Shown in pieces: positions 1 to 9,671 of a stretch of DNA of 64,000 nt. The stretch lies in contig JAGWBW010000001.1 of NCBI GenBank assembly GCA_021295695.1, positions 32,093-96,092 of the forward strand. Direction: 5' to 3'. A model generated the notes under the pieces. The model saw only the letters and a list, made by a program, of their open reading frames with translations, did no database searches and was not told the origin of the DNA. The position numbers and the translations under genes were made by a program. Position 1 is the stretch's first letter. Each line of letters opens with the position of its first letter. The stretch comes from Candidatus Latescibacterota bacterium (lineage in GTDB: Bacteria > Latescibacterota > UBA2968).

Positions 1-1
1 G

Positions 2-829
2 GCCAGTACTTCGGCGCGCAAGGTCGGTTTTGTGTTGTTGCGCGAGGGGGTTGGCGCGCGTGCTGCTGCGATGGGTGAAGCGCAGACCGCAGTGGTGGGT
101 GAGCAGACAGCGGCGTTTTGGAATCCGGCAGGTGTGGCGGCTATGCAGGGCAAACATTTTGTCCTGGCGCACCACCGATCGTTTCAGGGGATCAAGCAGG
201 GGTATGGAGGCTGGGCTTATGGTAATAATAGACGCGGCCTTGCGCTGAGTTTGGGCGTTTATGGGGCTGGGGGATTGGAAGCGCGACGGGAGCCGACGGC
301 GACGCCTGCGGGCACGTTTAGTGTTTATGACCTCAATGTGGGGCTGTCTTATGCGCAGAAGATAGGGCAGCGTATTTATGTGGGGTTTTCGGTTCGGGCA
401 TTGCATGAAAATATTGGGCCAGAGAGTGCGGGGGGGATGAGTGCAGATGGGGGTGTGTTGTACCGCCTGTCTGAGAACTTGATGCTGGGGGCGTCGTATC
501 GAAATTTGGGACGGATGGCGCAGTTAGACCGCGAGCGCATCCCTTTGCCCCAGGTGTTTCGCCTGGGGGCTGCCTGGTCCTGGCGCAACTGGATAACAAC
601 AGCCGATTTTCGCCTGCCAGAGGTGGGTAACAGAGGTGCAAATTTCGGTTTGGAATACGGGGTGATGGACAGGTTGTTTTTGCGCGGTGGGATTCAAACC
701 GGGCACGATACGCGTATGTTGTCGTTTGGATTGGGCATCACGAGGCGCAACTGGCGGGTAGATTACGCTTTTGTGCCTGCATCGCAGGGGTTGGGCGATT
801 CGCATCGCATTGCAATGGGGATAAGGTGA
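2..829 (+). CDS. PorV/PorQ-family outer-membrane beta-barrel protein (5' partial)
   Basis: The reading frame is open to the left edge, so the true start and signal peptide lie outside the window. The visible N-terminus carries GVGARAAAMGEAQTAVVGE followed by AAFWNPAGVA, the hallmark of the PorV/PorQ (UPF0164-like) family of outer-membrane proteins. The rest alternates short hydrophobic and aromatic strands with glycine-rich turns, as expected of a beta-barrel. PorV-type proteins serve type IX secretion or act as general outer-membrane channels in FCB bacteria; no Por secretion gene is visible nearby, so the role here is open. It ends 18 bases before the M50 protease and is probably cotranscribed with it. 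Confidence 0.75.
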   Translation, partial: ASTSARKVGFVLLREGVGARAAAMGEAQTAVVGEQTAAFWNPAGVAAMQGKHFVLAHHRSFQGIKQGYGGWAYGNNRRGLALSLGVYGAGGLEARREPTATPAGTFSVYDLNVGLSYAQKIGQRIYVGFSVRALHENIGPESAGGMSADGGVLYRLSENLMLGASYRNLGRMAQLDRERIPLPQVFRLGAAWSWRNWITTADFRLPEVGNRGANFGLEYGVMDRLFLRGGIQTGHDTRMLSFGLGITRRNWRVDYAFVPASQGLGDSHRIAMGIR

Positions 830-847
830 GAAGTGTGAGGAGTGATT

Positions 848-1822
848 GTGTCAGACGATTTGAATGGTAATCGGTATTTTCCCAGGCGGACGACTTTGCC
901 CAGGACGCAGGATAATTTGAGACTGCATATTGGGTTGTTTTTGGCAACTGTGTACACGACGACGGTGGCGGGTGTGTTTATGTCGCCACAATTTGCATCT
1001 ATGCCCGATAGCTGGCACATTTTGGTTGATCCGCGTTATCTGGTGTATGGCTTGCCATTTTCCGCGACATTGTTGATCATTTTGGGCATACACGAGATGG
1101 GGCATTATGTGACTTCTCGCCGCTGGGGCGTGCGCGCGTCATTGCCCTATTTTATCCCCTTTCCTTCGTTTATTGGCACCCTGGGGGCCGTGATCAAATT
1201 GCGATCTCAGATTCCGAATCGACGGGCGCTTATCGATATTGGCGCGTCGGGACCTATTGCCGGGTTTGTGATGTCTGTGATTGCGTTGAGTGCTGGTCTG
1301 CATATATCGGAAGTAATTGAAGTGCGAGATATACCGGAAGGCGCACTTACTCTGGGTGATTCTCTCTTGTCGGGCTGGTTGGGTACAAGCGTTATCGGTG
1401 ATTTGCCCGAGGGTTATGATGTGATGCTGCATCCGGTGGCTTTTGCGGGTTGGTTGGGGTTGTTTGTGACGGTATTGAATTTGTTGCCGATGGGACAATT
1501 TGATGGCGGGCATATTGTCTATGCGATTTTTGGCGGGAAACACCGGCTAATTTCTCGGGCGACAATGGTGGGGTTGGCATTGATGTGGTTATTGGCACCG
1601 CCTTACCACTGGTGGGATGCACAATCTATGTTCAGGGCCTGGTATGATTCCCGCTGGATCGGCTGGCTGGTGTGGTTGGGGTTGGCTGCGCTGATGGGAC
1701 GGCATCATCCGCCGCCTATAAATCCCAATGTTGAATTGGATCCCGCACGGCGGTGGCTTGGGTACGCGTCGCTGGCTATTTTTGTATTGTGTTTTATTCC
1801 CGATCCAGTTCAGGTTTATTGA
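848..1822 (+). CDS. Site-2 protease-like membrane metalloprotease (M50 family)
   Basis: Polytopic membrane protein with the zinc motif HEMGH (about residues 82-86) inside a transmembrane segment. A second motif, LLPMGQFDGGH (about residues 212-222), supplies the third metal ligand. Both are diagnostic of M50 intramembrane proteases, which cleave membrane-anchored regulators or precursors. There is no PDZ domain, unlike the RseP homologue at 37962, so this is the shorter plant EGY / bacterial M50-type branch. The start is set at GTG 848 because GAGGAG (837-842) sits five bases upstream; GTG 842 overlaps that Shine-Dalgarno sequence and is less likely. The substrate is unknown. Confidence 0.85.
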   Translation: MSDDLNGNRYFPRRTTLPRTQDNLRLHIGLFLATVYTTTVAGVFMSPQFASMPDSWHILVDPRYLVYGLPFSATLLIILGIHEMGHYVTSRRWGVRASLPYFIPFPSFIGTLGAVIKLRSQIPNRRALIDIGASGPIAGFVMSVIALSAGLHISEVIEVRDIPEGALTLGDSLLSGWLGTSVIGDLPEGYDVMLHPVAFAGWLGLFVTVLNLLPMGQFDGGHIVYAIFGGKHRLISRATMVGLALMWLLAPPYHWWDAQSMFRAWYDSRWIGWLVWLGLAALMGRHHPPPINPNVELDPARRWLGYASLAIFVLCFIPDPVQVY

Positions 1823-1831
1823 GTCTAAAAA

Positions 1832-3070
1832 ATGGCGAAACGTTTGTCAGAAAAAAGACCATTGAAAATGGCTCGCAAGCGGCGATCTCTTCGGTTATGG
1901 GTTGTACCCTGTGCTATAATAATTCTGATTGTCGGTGGATTGGTTGCCTATTTTTGGCTACCGCGATCGTATTTTTGGCGACTGCGGTCATATTTTTTGC
2001 GACCACAGTCGGTCGAATATGTACTTCCCATCGAAGAGCCAACCAGATGGAAAGCCGGTCCAGAAGACGTTCTTGCATTTGCCGATACAATGGTCGTGCG
2101 GGCAAAAGATGTGTTGATTGGGCTGGGGGTTCCTCCTGAAATGATTAAAGAGGTGCGTTTGTCCAAAGGCGAGGATCCCCATTTGCGTTGGGAAGTGCAG
2201 TCGAAAGTGCCCGATGCTTTGCCACTATCTGTTTGCAATCTGTCTTTGACCCATCTGGCGCATGAATTGGGTGGGATGGTAATTGAAGGTAGCGAAGACC
2301 GACGGGGCAATGTGTTGTGGCTTCGCGTGGGTTTGAATGATAAACAGACCAATTTGTTCAGGCTCGAACAGAGTGAAGAACTCGAGCGAATCGCGGGGCG
2401 CATTGCCATTGTGATCGATGATTTTGGATATCAGGAGCAGAATCTGGTTCTGTCTTTTTGTGAGTTGCCACAGCCAATTACATTTTCGATTTTTCCCGGA
2501 GAGAAGCATACGACATGGATAGCGCAACAGGCTATTGAGAAAAATCACGGCGTGATGGTTCATTTGCCTATGGAACCGATAGACTATCCAGCGCTCGATC
2601 CAGGTCCCAATGCGATTTTTTCGGATTACGCACCGGAAAAGATCGCAGAGTTGACCCAAAATGCTCTTGCATCTGTACCCTATGCAAAGGGAATGAACAA
2701 TCACATGGGGTCTCGCATAACACAAAATTTTGAAGCTATGAAAGCGGTGTTGCAGGTCGTGAAACGATGGAATTTCTTTTTTATAGATAGTGTCACGTCA
2801 CCCCAATCAGTGGCTTATGCAATCGCGCGAGATATGAGTATTCCCAGTGATCGCAATGCGTTGTTTTTGGATATCGTCGAAGATGAGGACGCGGTGGTCA
2901 AACGACTGTACAGGCTCGCTGCACGCGCACGACATGAAGGTACGGCGATTGGCATTGGGCATGCAAAACTTAATACACTACATGCATTGCAACGCATGTT
3001 ACCAGAGTTGACAGAACAGGGGTTTGTATTTGTGTTGGCTGAAGAGGCTGTTCATCCTTCTGATCCTTGA
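1832..3070 (+). CDS. Divergent polysaccharide deacetylase family protein (YibQ-like)
   Basis: The N-terminus is basic, followed by a membrane anchor (about residues 22-40). The C-terminal half (about residues 190-405) contains IAIVIDDFGYQ, MVHLPMEP, GMNNHMGSR and IGIGHAK, the signature blocks of the divergent polysaccharide deacetylase family (PF04748), a NodB-like fold usually facing the periplasm. The family is associated with envelope polysaccharide or peptidoglycan maintenance, but the substrate is not established. Just after the anchor three seven-residue units, YFWLPRS, YFWRLRS and YFLRPQS, are encoded by a 21-base tandem repeat (1949-2011). The start has no clear Shine-Dalgarno; an internal ATG at 1868 is an alternative. 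It follows the M50 protease by nine bases. Confidence 0.8.
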   Translation: MAKRLSEKRPLKMARKRRSLRLWVVPCAIIILIVGGLVAYFWLPRSYFWRLRSYFLRPQSVEYVLPIEEPTRWKAGPEDVLAFADTMVVRAKDVLIGLGVPPEMIKEVRLSKGEDPHLRWEVQSKVPDALPLSVCNLSLTHLAHELGGMVIEGSEDRRGNVLWLRVGLNDKQTNLFRLEQSEELERIAGRIAIVIDDFGYQEQNLVLSFCELPQPITFSIFPGEKHTTWIAQQAIEKNHGVMVHLPMEPIDYPALDPGPNAIFSDYAPEKIAELTQNALASVPYAKGMNNHMGSRITQNFEAMKAVLQVVKRWNFFFIDSVTSPQSVAYAIARDMSIPSDRNALFLDIVEDEDAVVKRLYRLAARARHEGTAIGIGHAKLNTLHALQRMLPELTEQGFVFVLAEEAVHPSDP

Positions 3071-4700
<1,630 letters not shown>

Positions 4701-4718
4701 CAGAGAGGTGAAATAGCG

Positions 4719-5648
4719 ATGAGGGTAGTGTTTATGGGCACGCCCGATTTTGCGGTGCCGTCGCTTGTGGGTGTGGCTCAAAGCGGTCATGATCTGGTGG
4801 GCGTGGTGACGCGGGCAGATAGGCCACGCGGTCGGGGTCAGCAGATGCAACCAACAGATGTGAAGGCTGCGGTTGCGTCGCTGGGGTTGGATGTGCCGGT
4901 TTTGCAGCCCGAGTCGCTCAGAGATGAGAGTTTTCACGCTCAGTTGCAGGCTCTGGAACCAGATTTATTTGCGGTGGTGGCTTTTCTGATTTTGCCGCGT
5001 TCTGTGCTGGCGATTCCAAAATTGGGTTCTGTGAATGTCCACCCATCCCTGTTGCCCAAATACCGCGGGGCAGCGCCTATTCAATGGACTATTATCAATG
5101 GTGAGACCGAGACGGGTGTGACCATTTTTTTACTGTCGCCGCGCGTGGATGCTGGCGATATTTTAATTCAACAAAAGGTAGCAATTGGGGACGATGAGAC
5201 GGCGGGCGAACTTTATGAGCGGTTGAAAGTGAAGCGCGCTGAGGTGCTCATTCAGGCTATTGATGGCATGGCAGCTGGTTCTGTTATTCCCGTGCCACAG
5301 ACGAATGAAGGCGTGAGTCGCGCTCCAAAATTAGAGAAAGAAGATGGCGGGATTGATTGGTCAAAAGGTGCTGGCGATATTCGCAATCTCATTCGGGGAA
5401 CCAATCCTTTTCCGGGAGCGTTTACACTCTGGCGCGGCAAATTACTGAAGATTCACCGGGCAATAGTTGACACGGGGATGGGAGAAGCGGGTACTGTGAT
5501 TGGTGCAGATGATAAGCGAGGACTTGTTGTGGGAACGGGCGAGGGTGCTCTCGCGCTGGACGAGGTGCAACCGGCGGGTAAAAAGCGGATGTCCGGTGCT
5601 GATTTTGTGCGGGGATATCGCATTGAGGTCGGGGAGAGATTTGGTTAA
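4719..5648 (+). CDS. fmt: Methionyl-tRNA formyltransferase
   Basis: Transfers a formyl group from 10-formyl-THF to initiator Met-tRNA. The protein is 309 residues, normal for the family. The N-terminal Rossmann part begins MRVVFMGTPDFAVPSL. The catalytic triad is visible as Asn106 and His108 in NVHPSLLPKYRG and Asp144 in SPRVDAGD. The C-terminal OB-like domain carries RAPKLEKEDGGIDW. The usual partner def (peptide deformylase) is not adjacent. It follows yajC by 18 bases, with GAGAGGTG upstream of the ATG. Confidence 0.96.
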   Translation: MRVVFMGTPDFAVPSLVGVAQSGHDLVGVVTRADRPRGRGQQMQPTDVKAAVASLGLDVPVLQPESLRDESFHAQLQALEPDLFAVVAFLILPRSVLAIPKLGSVNVHPSLLPKYRGAAPIQWTIINGETETGVTIFLLSPRVDAGDILIQQKVAIGDDETAGELYERLKVKRAEVLIQAIDGMAAGSVIPVPQTNEGVSRAPKLEKEDGGIDWSKGAGDIRNLIRGTNPFPGAFTLWRGKLLKIHRAIVDTGMGEAGTVIGADDKRGLVVGTGEGALALDEVQPAGKKRMSGADFVRGYRIEVGERFG

Positions 5649-5665
5649 TAGCGAGACGCGAAGGG

Positions 5666-5696
5666 CTGACAACCGATAACTGATAACTGACAACTG
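5666..5696. repeat. Heptanucleotide tandem repeat (STRR-like), about 4.4 copies
   Basis: Units CTGACAA, CCGATAA, CTGATAA, CTGACAA and a partial CTG fill most of the fmt / zinc-peptidase spacer. The period is exactly seven. It ends four bases before the Shine-Dalgarno of the downstream gene. The same style of repeat with different unit sequences occurs at several other junctions in this window. Confidence 0.8.
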
Positions 5697-5714
5697 TTTC
5701 AGGAGGAGATGGTC

Positions 5715-6395
5715 ATGTTGGAAGGTTTGATGGTGATGTTTGTGGGAATAGCTATTACGCTGTGGGCGCAATTCAAGGTGAAGCGCACGTTTCGCAAATA
5801 CGATGAATTTGTTGCGCGAAGCGGTGCAACTGCGGATCAGGTCGCGCGAGATATTTTGCGTCGAGGTGGTTTGCCCGTGGGCGTGGAGCCTGTGCATGGG
5901 CATTTGACAGATCACTACGATCCGAGAGATCGCATGTTGCGCCTGTCTGAAAGTGTGTACGGGAATCGTTCCTTAGCCGCGATTGGTGTGGCTGCTCACG
6001 AAGCCGGACATGCATTTCAACACGCGCAGGGCTATGTGCCTTTGTCTCTTCGGACGAGCCTGGTTCCGATTGCGAATATTGGGTCGAAGCTGTCGTGGAT
6101 TTTTATTATTGCTGGATTTCTTTTTAGCATTTTTGAACTCGTTTTTTTGGGTATGGTATTCTTTTCTGCGGCTGTGGTTTTCAGTATTGTTACTCTGCCG
6201 GTTGAGTTTAATGCGAGTAGTCGGGCTATTCAGATTTTGGCCGATGGGGGATATTTGACGCCTGAGGAAATCCCCGCTTCGCGCAAGGTTTTGAATGCTG
6301 CTGCGCTGACTTATGTTGCATCAGCATTGGTGGCGGTTTTGGAGTTGTTGCGTTTTGCCTGGATGGCGGGCTTTCTGGGCGGCTCGGATGAGTAG
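5715..6395 (+). CDS. YugP-like neutral zinc metallopeptidase, membrane-bound
   Basis: Matches the putative neutral zinc metallopeptidase family (PF04298, B. subtilis YugP type). An N-terminal transmembrane helix is followed by a conserved block DHYDPRDRMLRLSESVYG and the zinc motif AAHEAGHAFQHAQGY (HEAGH near residues 95-99). Then come two or three hydrophobic helices, with LPVEFNASSRAI between them. The substrate of the family is unknown. Start: AGGAGG (5701-5706) gives an eight-base spacing to ATG 5715, whereas ATG 5709 is only two bases away. The gene sits alone after fmt, separated by the heptamer repeat. Confidence 0.88.
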   Translation: MLEGLMVMFVGIAITLWAQFKVKRTFRKYDEFVARSGATADQVARDILRRGGLPVGVEPVHGHLTDHYDPRDRMLRLSESVYGNRSLAAIGVAAHEAGHAFQHAQGYVPLSLRTSLVPIANIGSKLSWIFIIAGFLFSIFELVFLGMVFFSAAVVFSIVTLPVEFNASSRAIQILADGGYLTPEEIPASRKVLNAAALTYVASALVAVLELLRFAWMAGFLGGSDE

Positions 6396-6423
6396 CTGAC
6401 TGCTAATTTTTAGGGAGGACTAT

Positions 6424-7467
6424 ATGTACGATGTCGTGACTTTTGGCGAGGCGATGATTCGGTTGTCTTCGCCAGAATACCGCCGGTTGGAAAATGCGAG
6501 TAAACTCGATGTCGAGATCGGTGGGGGGGAATACAATGTCGCGGTCGGTTGCGCGCATTTGGGATTGAAGGCGGCGTGGGTGTCCCGGTTGGTTGATAAT
6601 TGGACGGGTTGGATTATTCGCAACAAGGGGCGCGAGCACGGGGTGGATATGTCCAATATTTTGTGGACGGATTTTGATGGTGTAGGGCTTGAACGCAATG
6701 GGTTTTATCATATGGAAGTGGGTGTGGGGCCGCGTGCGAGTGCCGTGACGTATGACAGAGGCCATACCGCGATTATGAATATCAAACCCGGGATGGTGGA
6801 TTGGGCATCTGTTTTTGAAGGGAGCAAGTGGTTTCACGTCAGTGGAATTACGCCCGCGTTGTCCGAAGGCGCGGCAGAGACCACGGTAGAAGCGCTGGTA
6901 GCAGCTCGCGATGCAGGTGTAACTACGAGTTTTGATCTCAATTTCAGATCCAAATTGTGGAGCGCAGAACAAGCACAGGAGACGATTGCAAAGTGTATTC
7001 CGCATGTGCAGGTGCTTATCGGCAATGAAGAGGATTTTGAAAAGACGATGGGGCTTAAAGCCGAAGGTACGTCGGGCGATTACGATGCGCTCGATCCCGA
7101 AAGTTATAAAGATGTCGCGCGCAAGGCCGTATCGCAATATCCCAATGTGACGCTTGTGGGCACAACCCTGCGCGTTGCAAAGACCGGGTTGCTAAATGAC
7201 TGGCGCACGTTGCTTTACGATGGCAGTGAGTTTTATTTCTCGCGTATTTATGAAAATTTGGAGATGGTGGATCGCGTGGGTGGTGGCGATAATTTTTCTG
7301 CTGGTATTATTGCCGGGATGCTTGAGGGCGAGCCAGCACAGGATATCGTGGATTTTGCAGGTGCTTATTCTGCGCTGGCACATACGTTCCCGGGCGATGT
7401 GAATTGGGCTACGCGCGCGGAAGCCGAGAGTGCAATGAAGGGTGAGAGTGCGCGGATTAGACGATAG
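6424..7467 (+). CDS. kdgK: 2-keto-3-deoxygluconate kinase (PfkB family)
   Basis: Sugar kinase of the ribokinase/PfkB family, predicted to phosphorylate 2-keto-3-deoxygluconate to KDPG. N-terminal DVVTFGEAMIRLS and GGGEYNVAVGCAHLGL form the sugar-binding region, and VDRVGGGDNFSAGI near residues 282-295 is the PfkB C-terminal signature with the catalytic Asp. Specificity is supported by context: a KDPG aldolase (8067) lies just downstream, so the two would complete an Entner-Doudoroff-type branch from uronates or gluconate. Strong ribosome site GGGAGGA before the ATG. Other PfkB substrates cannot be excluded from sequence alone. Confidence 0.85.
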   Translation: MYDVVTFGEAMIRLSSPEYRRLENASKLDVEIGGGEYNVAVGCAHLGLKAAWVSRLVDNWTGWIIRNKGREHGVDMSNILWTDFDGVGLERNGFYHMEVGVGPRASAVTYDRGHTAIMNIKPGMVDWASVFEGSKWFHVSGITPALSEGAAETTVEALVAARDAGVTTSFDLNFRSKLWSAEQAQETIAKCIPHVQVLIGNEEDFEKTMGLKAEGTSGDYDALDPESYKDVARKAVSQYPNVTLVGTTLRVAKTGLLNDWRTLLYDGSEFYFSRIYENLEMVDRVGGGDNFSAGIIAGMLEGEPAQDIVDFAGAYSALAHTFPGDVNWATRAEAESAMKGESARIRR

Positions 7468-7499
7468 AGTTTAAAAGGGGATATGGCAAGGTTGCAAAA

Positions 7500-7724
7500 A
7501 TGGCAAAACTTGATAAATTAAAAGAAGAAATAGGATGGATGAAAATTATATTTGGTATATTGGTTGCCATTGATATCTCCCTTGTTGCCTGGTTGGCACA
7601 AAACTACAAAACCGCTACATTCCTTGTGATTATCTGTGCCATTGGGGCTTTCGGGACCACAATCGGCATTGTATGGGTCAACAAATCGGCGTATCGCAAG
7701 ATCAACAAACTGGAGGATTTGTGA
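7500..7724 (+). CDS. Small two-helix membrane protein (74 aa)
   Basis: Unnamed conserved-looking small protein. A charged start (MAKLDKLKEEIGWMK) leads into two hydrophobic helices (about residues 15-33 and 41-60) and a basic-acidic tail ending INKLEDL. It resembles small hypothetical proteins beginning MAKLDKLKEEIGWLK that occur sporadically in many Gram-negative genomes, usually with a second tiny gene; their function is not known to me. The DNA here is visibly more AT-rich than flanking kdgK and eda, which suggests recent acquisition. Its TGA overlaps the ATG of the next small gene (TGATG), so the two are translationally coupled. Confidence 0.75.
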   Translation: MAKLDKLKEEIGWMKIIFGILVAIDISLVAWLAQNYKTATFLVIICAIGAFGTTIGIVWVNKSAYRKINKLEDL

Positions 7725-7846
7725 TGGAATGGTTGCTCATTACAGTTTTTTTCGTGTTTATGACAGGCATTGGCATTGTCACAGTCCAGGCAGTTAGAAA
7801 CGGTAGCGAAAAGGATGACAAGTCCAGCAAGTCAAAACGCTCATGA
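7724..7846 (+). CDS. 40-residue single-pass membrane protein, copy 1
   Basis: The sequence is MEWLLITVFFVFMTGIGIVT followed by VQAVRNGSEKDDKSSKSKRS. One hydrophobic helix (residues 3-22) is followed by a highly charged Lys/Asp/Ser tail. It is supported by GGAG eight bases upstream, by the TGATG overlap with the preceding 74-aa gene, and by a paralogue immediately downstream with the same layout. Function unknown. It may be a partner subunit or regulator of the 74-aa protein, or a small toxin-like peptide; the sequence alone does not decide. Confidence 0.6.
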   Translation: MEWLLITVFFVFMTGIGIVTVQAVRNGSEKDDKSSKSKRS

Positions 7847-7872
7847 TGGTTGATTGATAAACTGGAGGATCT

Positions 7873-7986
7873 ATGAGGGAATGGTTCCTTATTGCAGGTT
7901 TTGCGATCTTCATGACTGGCATTATTACGGTCGCTGTACAGGCCATTAGACATGCCTATAAGGATGATGACAAGTCTGACAAGTGA
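7873..7986 (+). CDS. 37-residue single-pass membrane protein, copy 2 (tandem paralogue)
   Basis: The sequence is MREWFLIAGFAIFMTGIITV followed by AVQAIRHAYKDDDKSDK. It aligns with the preceding 40-residue protein over its full length: EWLLITVFFVFMTGI versus EWFLIAGFAIFMTGI, and VQAVR versus VQAIR, with an acidic-basic tail in both. The duplicated unit includes upstream DNA, since both copies are preceded by AAACTGGAGGAT, the Shine-Dalgarno region. In copy 1 that string is the end of the 74-aa gene (NKLED codons), so the duplication carried along the 3' tip of that gene. The cassette ends at the terminator at 8018. Confidence 0.55.
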   Translation: MREWFLIAGFAIFMTGIITVAVQAIRHAYKDDDKSDK

Positions 7987-8017
7987 TAGGGTAGGTTATA
8001 GTCCATAACATATAATG

Positions 8018-8055
8018 CCTCTCTCCTTTTATTCGTTTTGGAGAGAGGTTTTTTT
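8018..8055 (+). terminator. Rho-independent terminator of the small-protein cassette
   Basis: A perfect 9-bp stem, CCTCTCTCC (8018-8026) with GGAGAGAGG (8040-8048), closes a T-rich 13-base loop and is followed by seven T. The eda Shine-Dalgarno AGGGAGG begins right after the T-run, so eda needs readthrough or its own promoter. Confidence 0.85.
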
Positions 8056-8066
8056 AGGGAGGAAAA

Positions 8067-8708
8067 ATGTCAAGTACTGTGGATCGCATTATTGATTGCG
8101 GTGTGGTCGCTGTGTTGCGGGCAGATAATCCGTCGCAGTTGATGGATGTGTCAAAAGCGTTGCGCGAGGGCGGTGTGGTGGCGATTGAGGTGACGATGAC
8201 GGTACCGGGTGCGCTGAAGGTGATTGAAGAAGCGTCGGCAAAGATGGAAGATACGATTATTGGGGTGGGGTCTGTGCTCGATCCGGAGACGGCGCGGGCA
8301 GCGATTCTATCCGGCGCGGAATATGTGGTGAGTCCTATTTTGAATACGGCGGTGATTGAGATGAGCAAGCGGTATGGCAAGGCCGTGATGCCCGCGGGGT
8401 TTACGCCTACGGAAATTTTGACGGCATGGCAAGCAGGAGCCGATGTGGTCAAGGTGTTTCCCGCTGGCGTGGGGGGACCGTCTTATTTTAAGGATATTCT
8501 GGGTCCTTTGCCACAGGTGAAGCTCATGCCCACGGGTGGGGTGGATGCAAAAACAACGCCTGAGTTTATCAAGAATGGCGCGGTGGCTGTGGGGGCTGGC
8601 AGCGCGATGGTCGATAAGACGGCTGTGGATAATAAAGACTGGGCATCTTTGACGGCGACGGCAAGATCATTTGTAGATGCCGTAGCGCAGGCGCGGGCAG
8701 AACAATGA
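8067..8708 (+). CDS. eda: KDPG aldolase (2-dehydro-3-deoxyphosphogluconate aldolase)
   Basis: Class I aldolase that cleaves KDPG into pyruvate and glyceraldehyde 3-phosphate. The length, 213 residues, fits the KDPG/KHG aldolase family. The general acid/base Glu41 is in VAIEVTMT and the Schiff-base Lys129 in GADVVKVFPA; LMPTGGVD forms part of the phosphate site. AGGGAGGA lies before the ATG. It overlaps the ROK kinase by four bases (ATGA), so the two form one operon. With kdgK upstream it supports a ketodeoxygluconate route, although the small-protein cassette now separates the two genes. Confidence 0.93.
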   Translation: MSSTVDRIIDCGVVAVLRADNPSQLMDVSKALREGGVVAIEVTMTVPGALKVIEEASAKMEDTIIGVGSVLDPETARAAILSGAEYVVSPILNTAVIEMSKRYGKAVMPAGFTPTEILTAWQAGADVVKVFPAGVGGPSYFKDILGPLPQVKLMPTGGVDAKTTPEFIKNGAVAVGAGSAMVDKTAVDNKDWASLTATARSFVDAVAQARAEQ

Positions 8709-9643
8709 GTGTGACGATTGGCGTGGATTTAGGGGGCACCAATACGCGTGCGGGGCTTGTGACAGCGTCGGGCGAGATTGTGGGCAGGGCGCGGGGACCG
8801 ACGCAATTGCACCTGGGTGCCGAAGGTGTAGTAGCAGGCATTGCTGAATGTGCGCGTGCGGCTGCGCGAGATGGTGGAATTTCACTGAGAGAGGTACAGG
8901 GGGTAGGGGTAGGTGCGCCAGGTCCATTAGATCCGTTTGACGGTGTGATTATATCGCCCGAGAATTTGCAGTGTATGCACGGTGTGCGGTTAAAGGATCG
9001 CCTGGAGGCATTGCTCGGTCTGGGCGTGGTGGTGGATAATGATGCAAATTTAGCGGCTTATGGCGAGCAATGGCTGGGATCTGGTCGAGGTGTTGAGCAC
9101 TTTTTATGCGTGACTTTGGGGACAGGGGTTGGCGGTGGATGGATTAGCGAGGGACGGGTTATGCACGGGTTTAATGGCAATGCGGCCGAGGTGGGGCATA
9201 TTACAGTGGATCACAATGGGCCGCGCTGTCCGTGTGGCAATTTTGGATGTTTGGAGATGTATGCATCTGCCACGGCCATGGTGCGCCGCACGCTGGAAAG
9301 ACTTGATAGAGAAAAACCGGATACGTCTTTGAAAGCTGAGGGTTTGACCACACAGGTTATTTTTGAAGCAGCAGAGGCGGGTGATGATTTTGCGATGCAG
9401 ATGTTTGAGGAGACGGGGTTTTTCCTCGGTGTGGGGCTGGTGAGTTTGGTGAATGTATTGAATGTGGATCGCGTTGCACTAACAGGTGGATTGGCGCAGG
9501 CGGGCGATTGGATTTTTGATCCGGCGATGAGAACTTTTCGGGATCGCGGTACTGTTGGTGTAAAAGAACACGTGCAGATTGTTTCTGCTGAACTGGGCGA
9601 TGATGCGGGGATTTTAGGCGCGGCCAGACACGCGCAGGCGTAA
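8705..9643 (+). CDS. ROK-family sugar kinase (glucokinase-like)
   Basis: ATP-binding GVDLGGTNTRAGLV opens the protein, VVDNDANLAAYGE carries the catalytic Asp, and VTLGTGVGGG is the second phosphate loop. The ROK zinc site is intact: His165 in EVGHITV and Cys175, Cys177, Cys182 in CPCGNFGC. This combination marks a ROK kinase rather than a ROK repressor, because no N-terminal DNA-binding domain is present. Glucose or a related hexose is the most likely substrate. It is translationally coupled to eda by a four-base overlap. Confidence 0.88.
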   Translation: MSVTIGVDLGGTNTRAGLVTASGEIVGRARGPTQLHLGAEGVVAGIAECARAAARDGGISLREVQGVGVGAPGPLDPFDGVIISPENLQCMHGVRLKDRLEALLGLGVVVDNDANLAAYGEQWLGSGRGVEHFLCVTLGTGVGGGWISEGRVMHGFNGNAAEVGHITVDHNGPRCPCGNFGCLEMYASATAMVRRTLERLDREKPDTSLKAEGLTTQVIFEAAEAGDDFAMQMFEETGFFLGVGLVSLVNVLNVDRVALTGGLAQAGDWIFDPAMRTFRDRGTVGVKEHVQIVSAELGDDAGILGAARHAQA

Positions 9644-9671
9644 AGTGCCACACTGTCTGACCGCTTACGTC

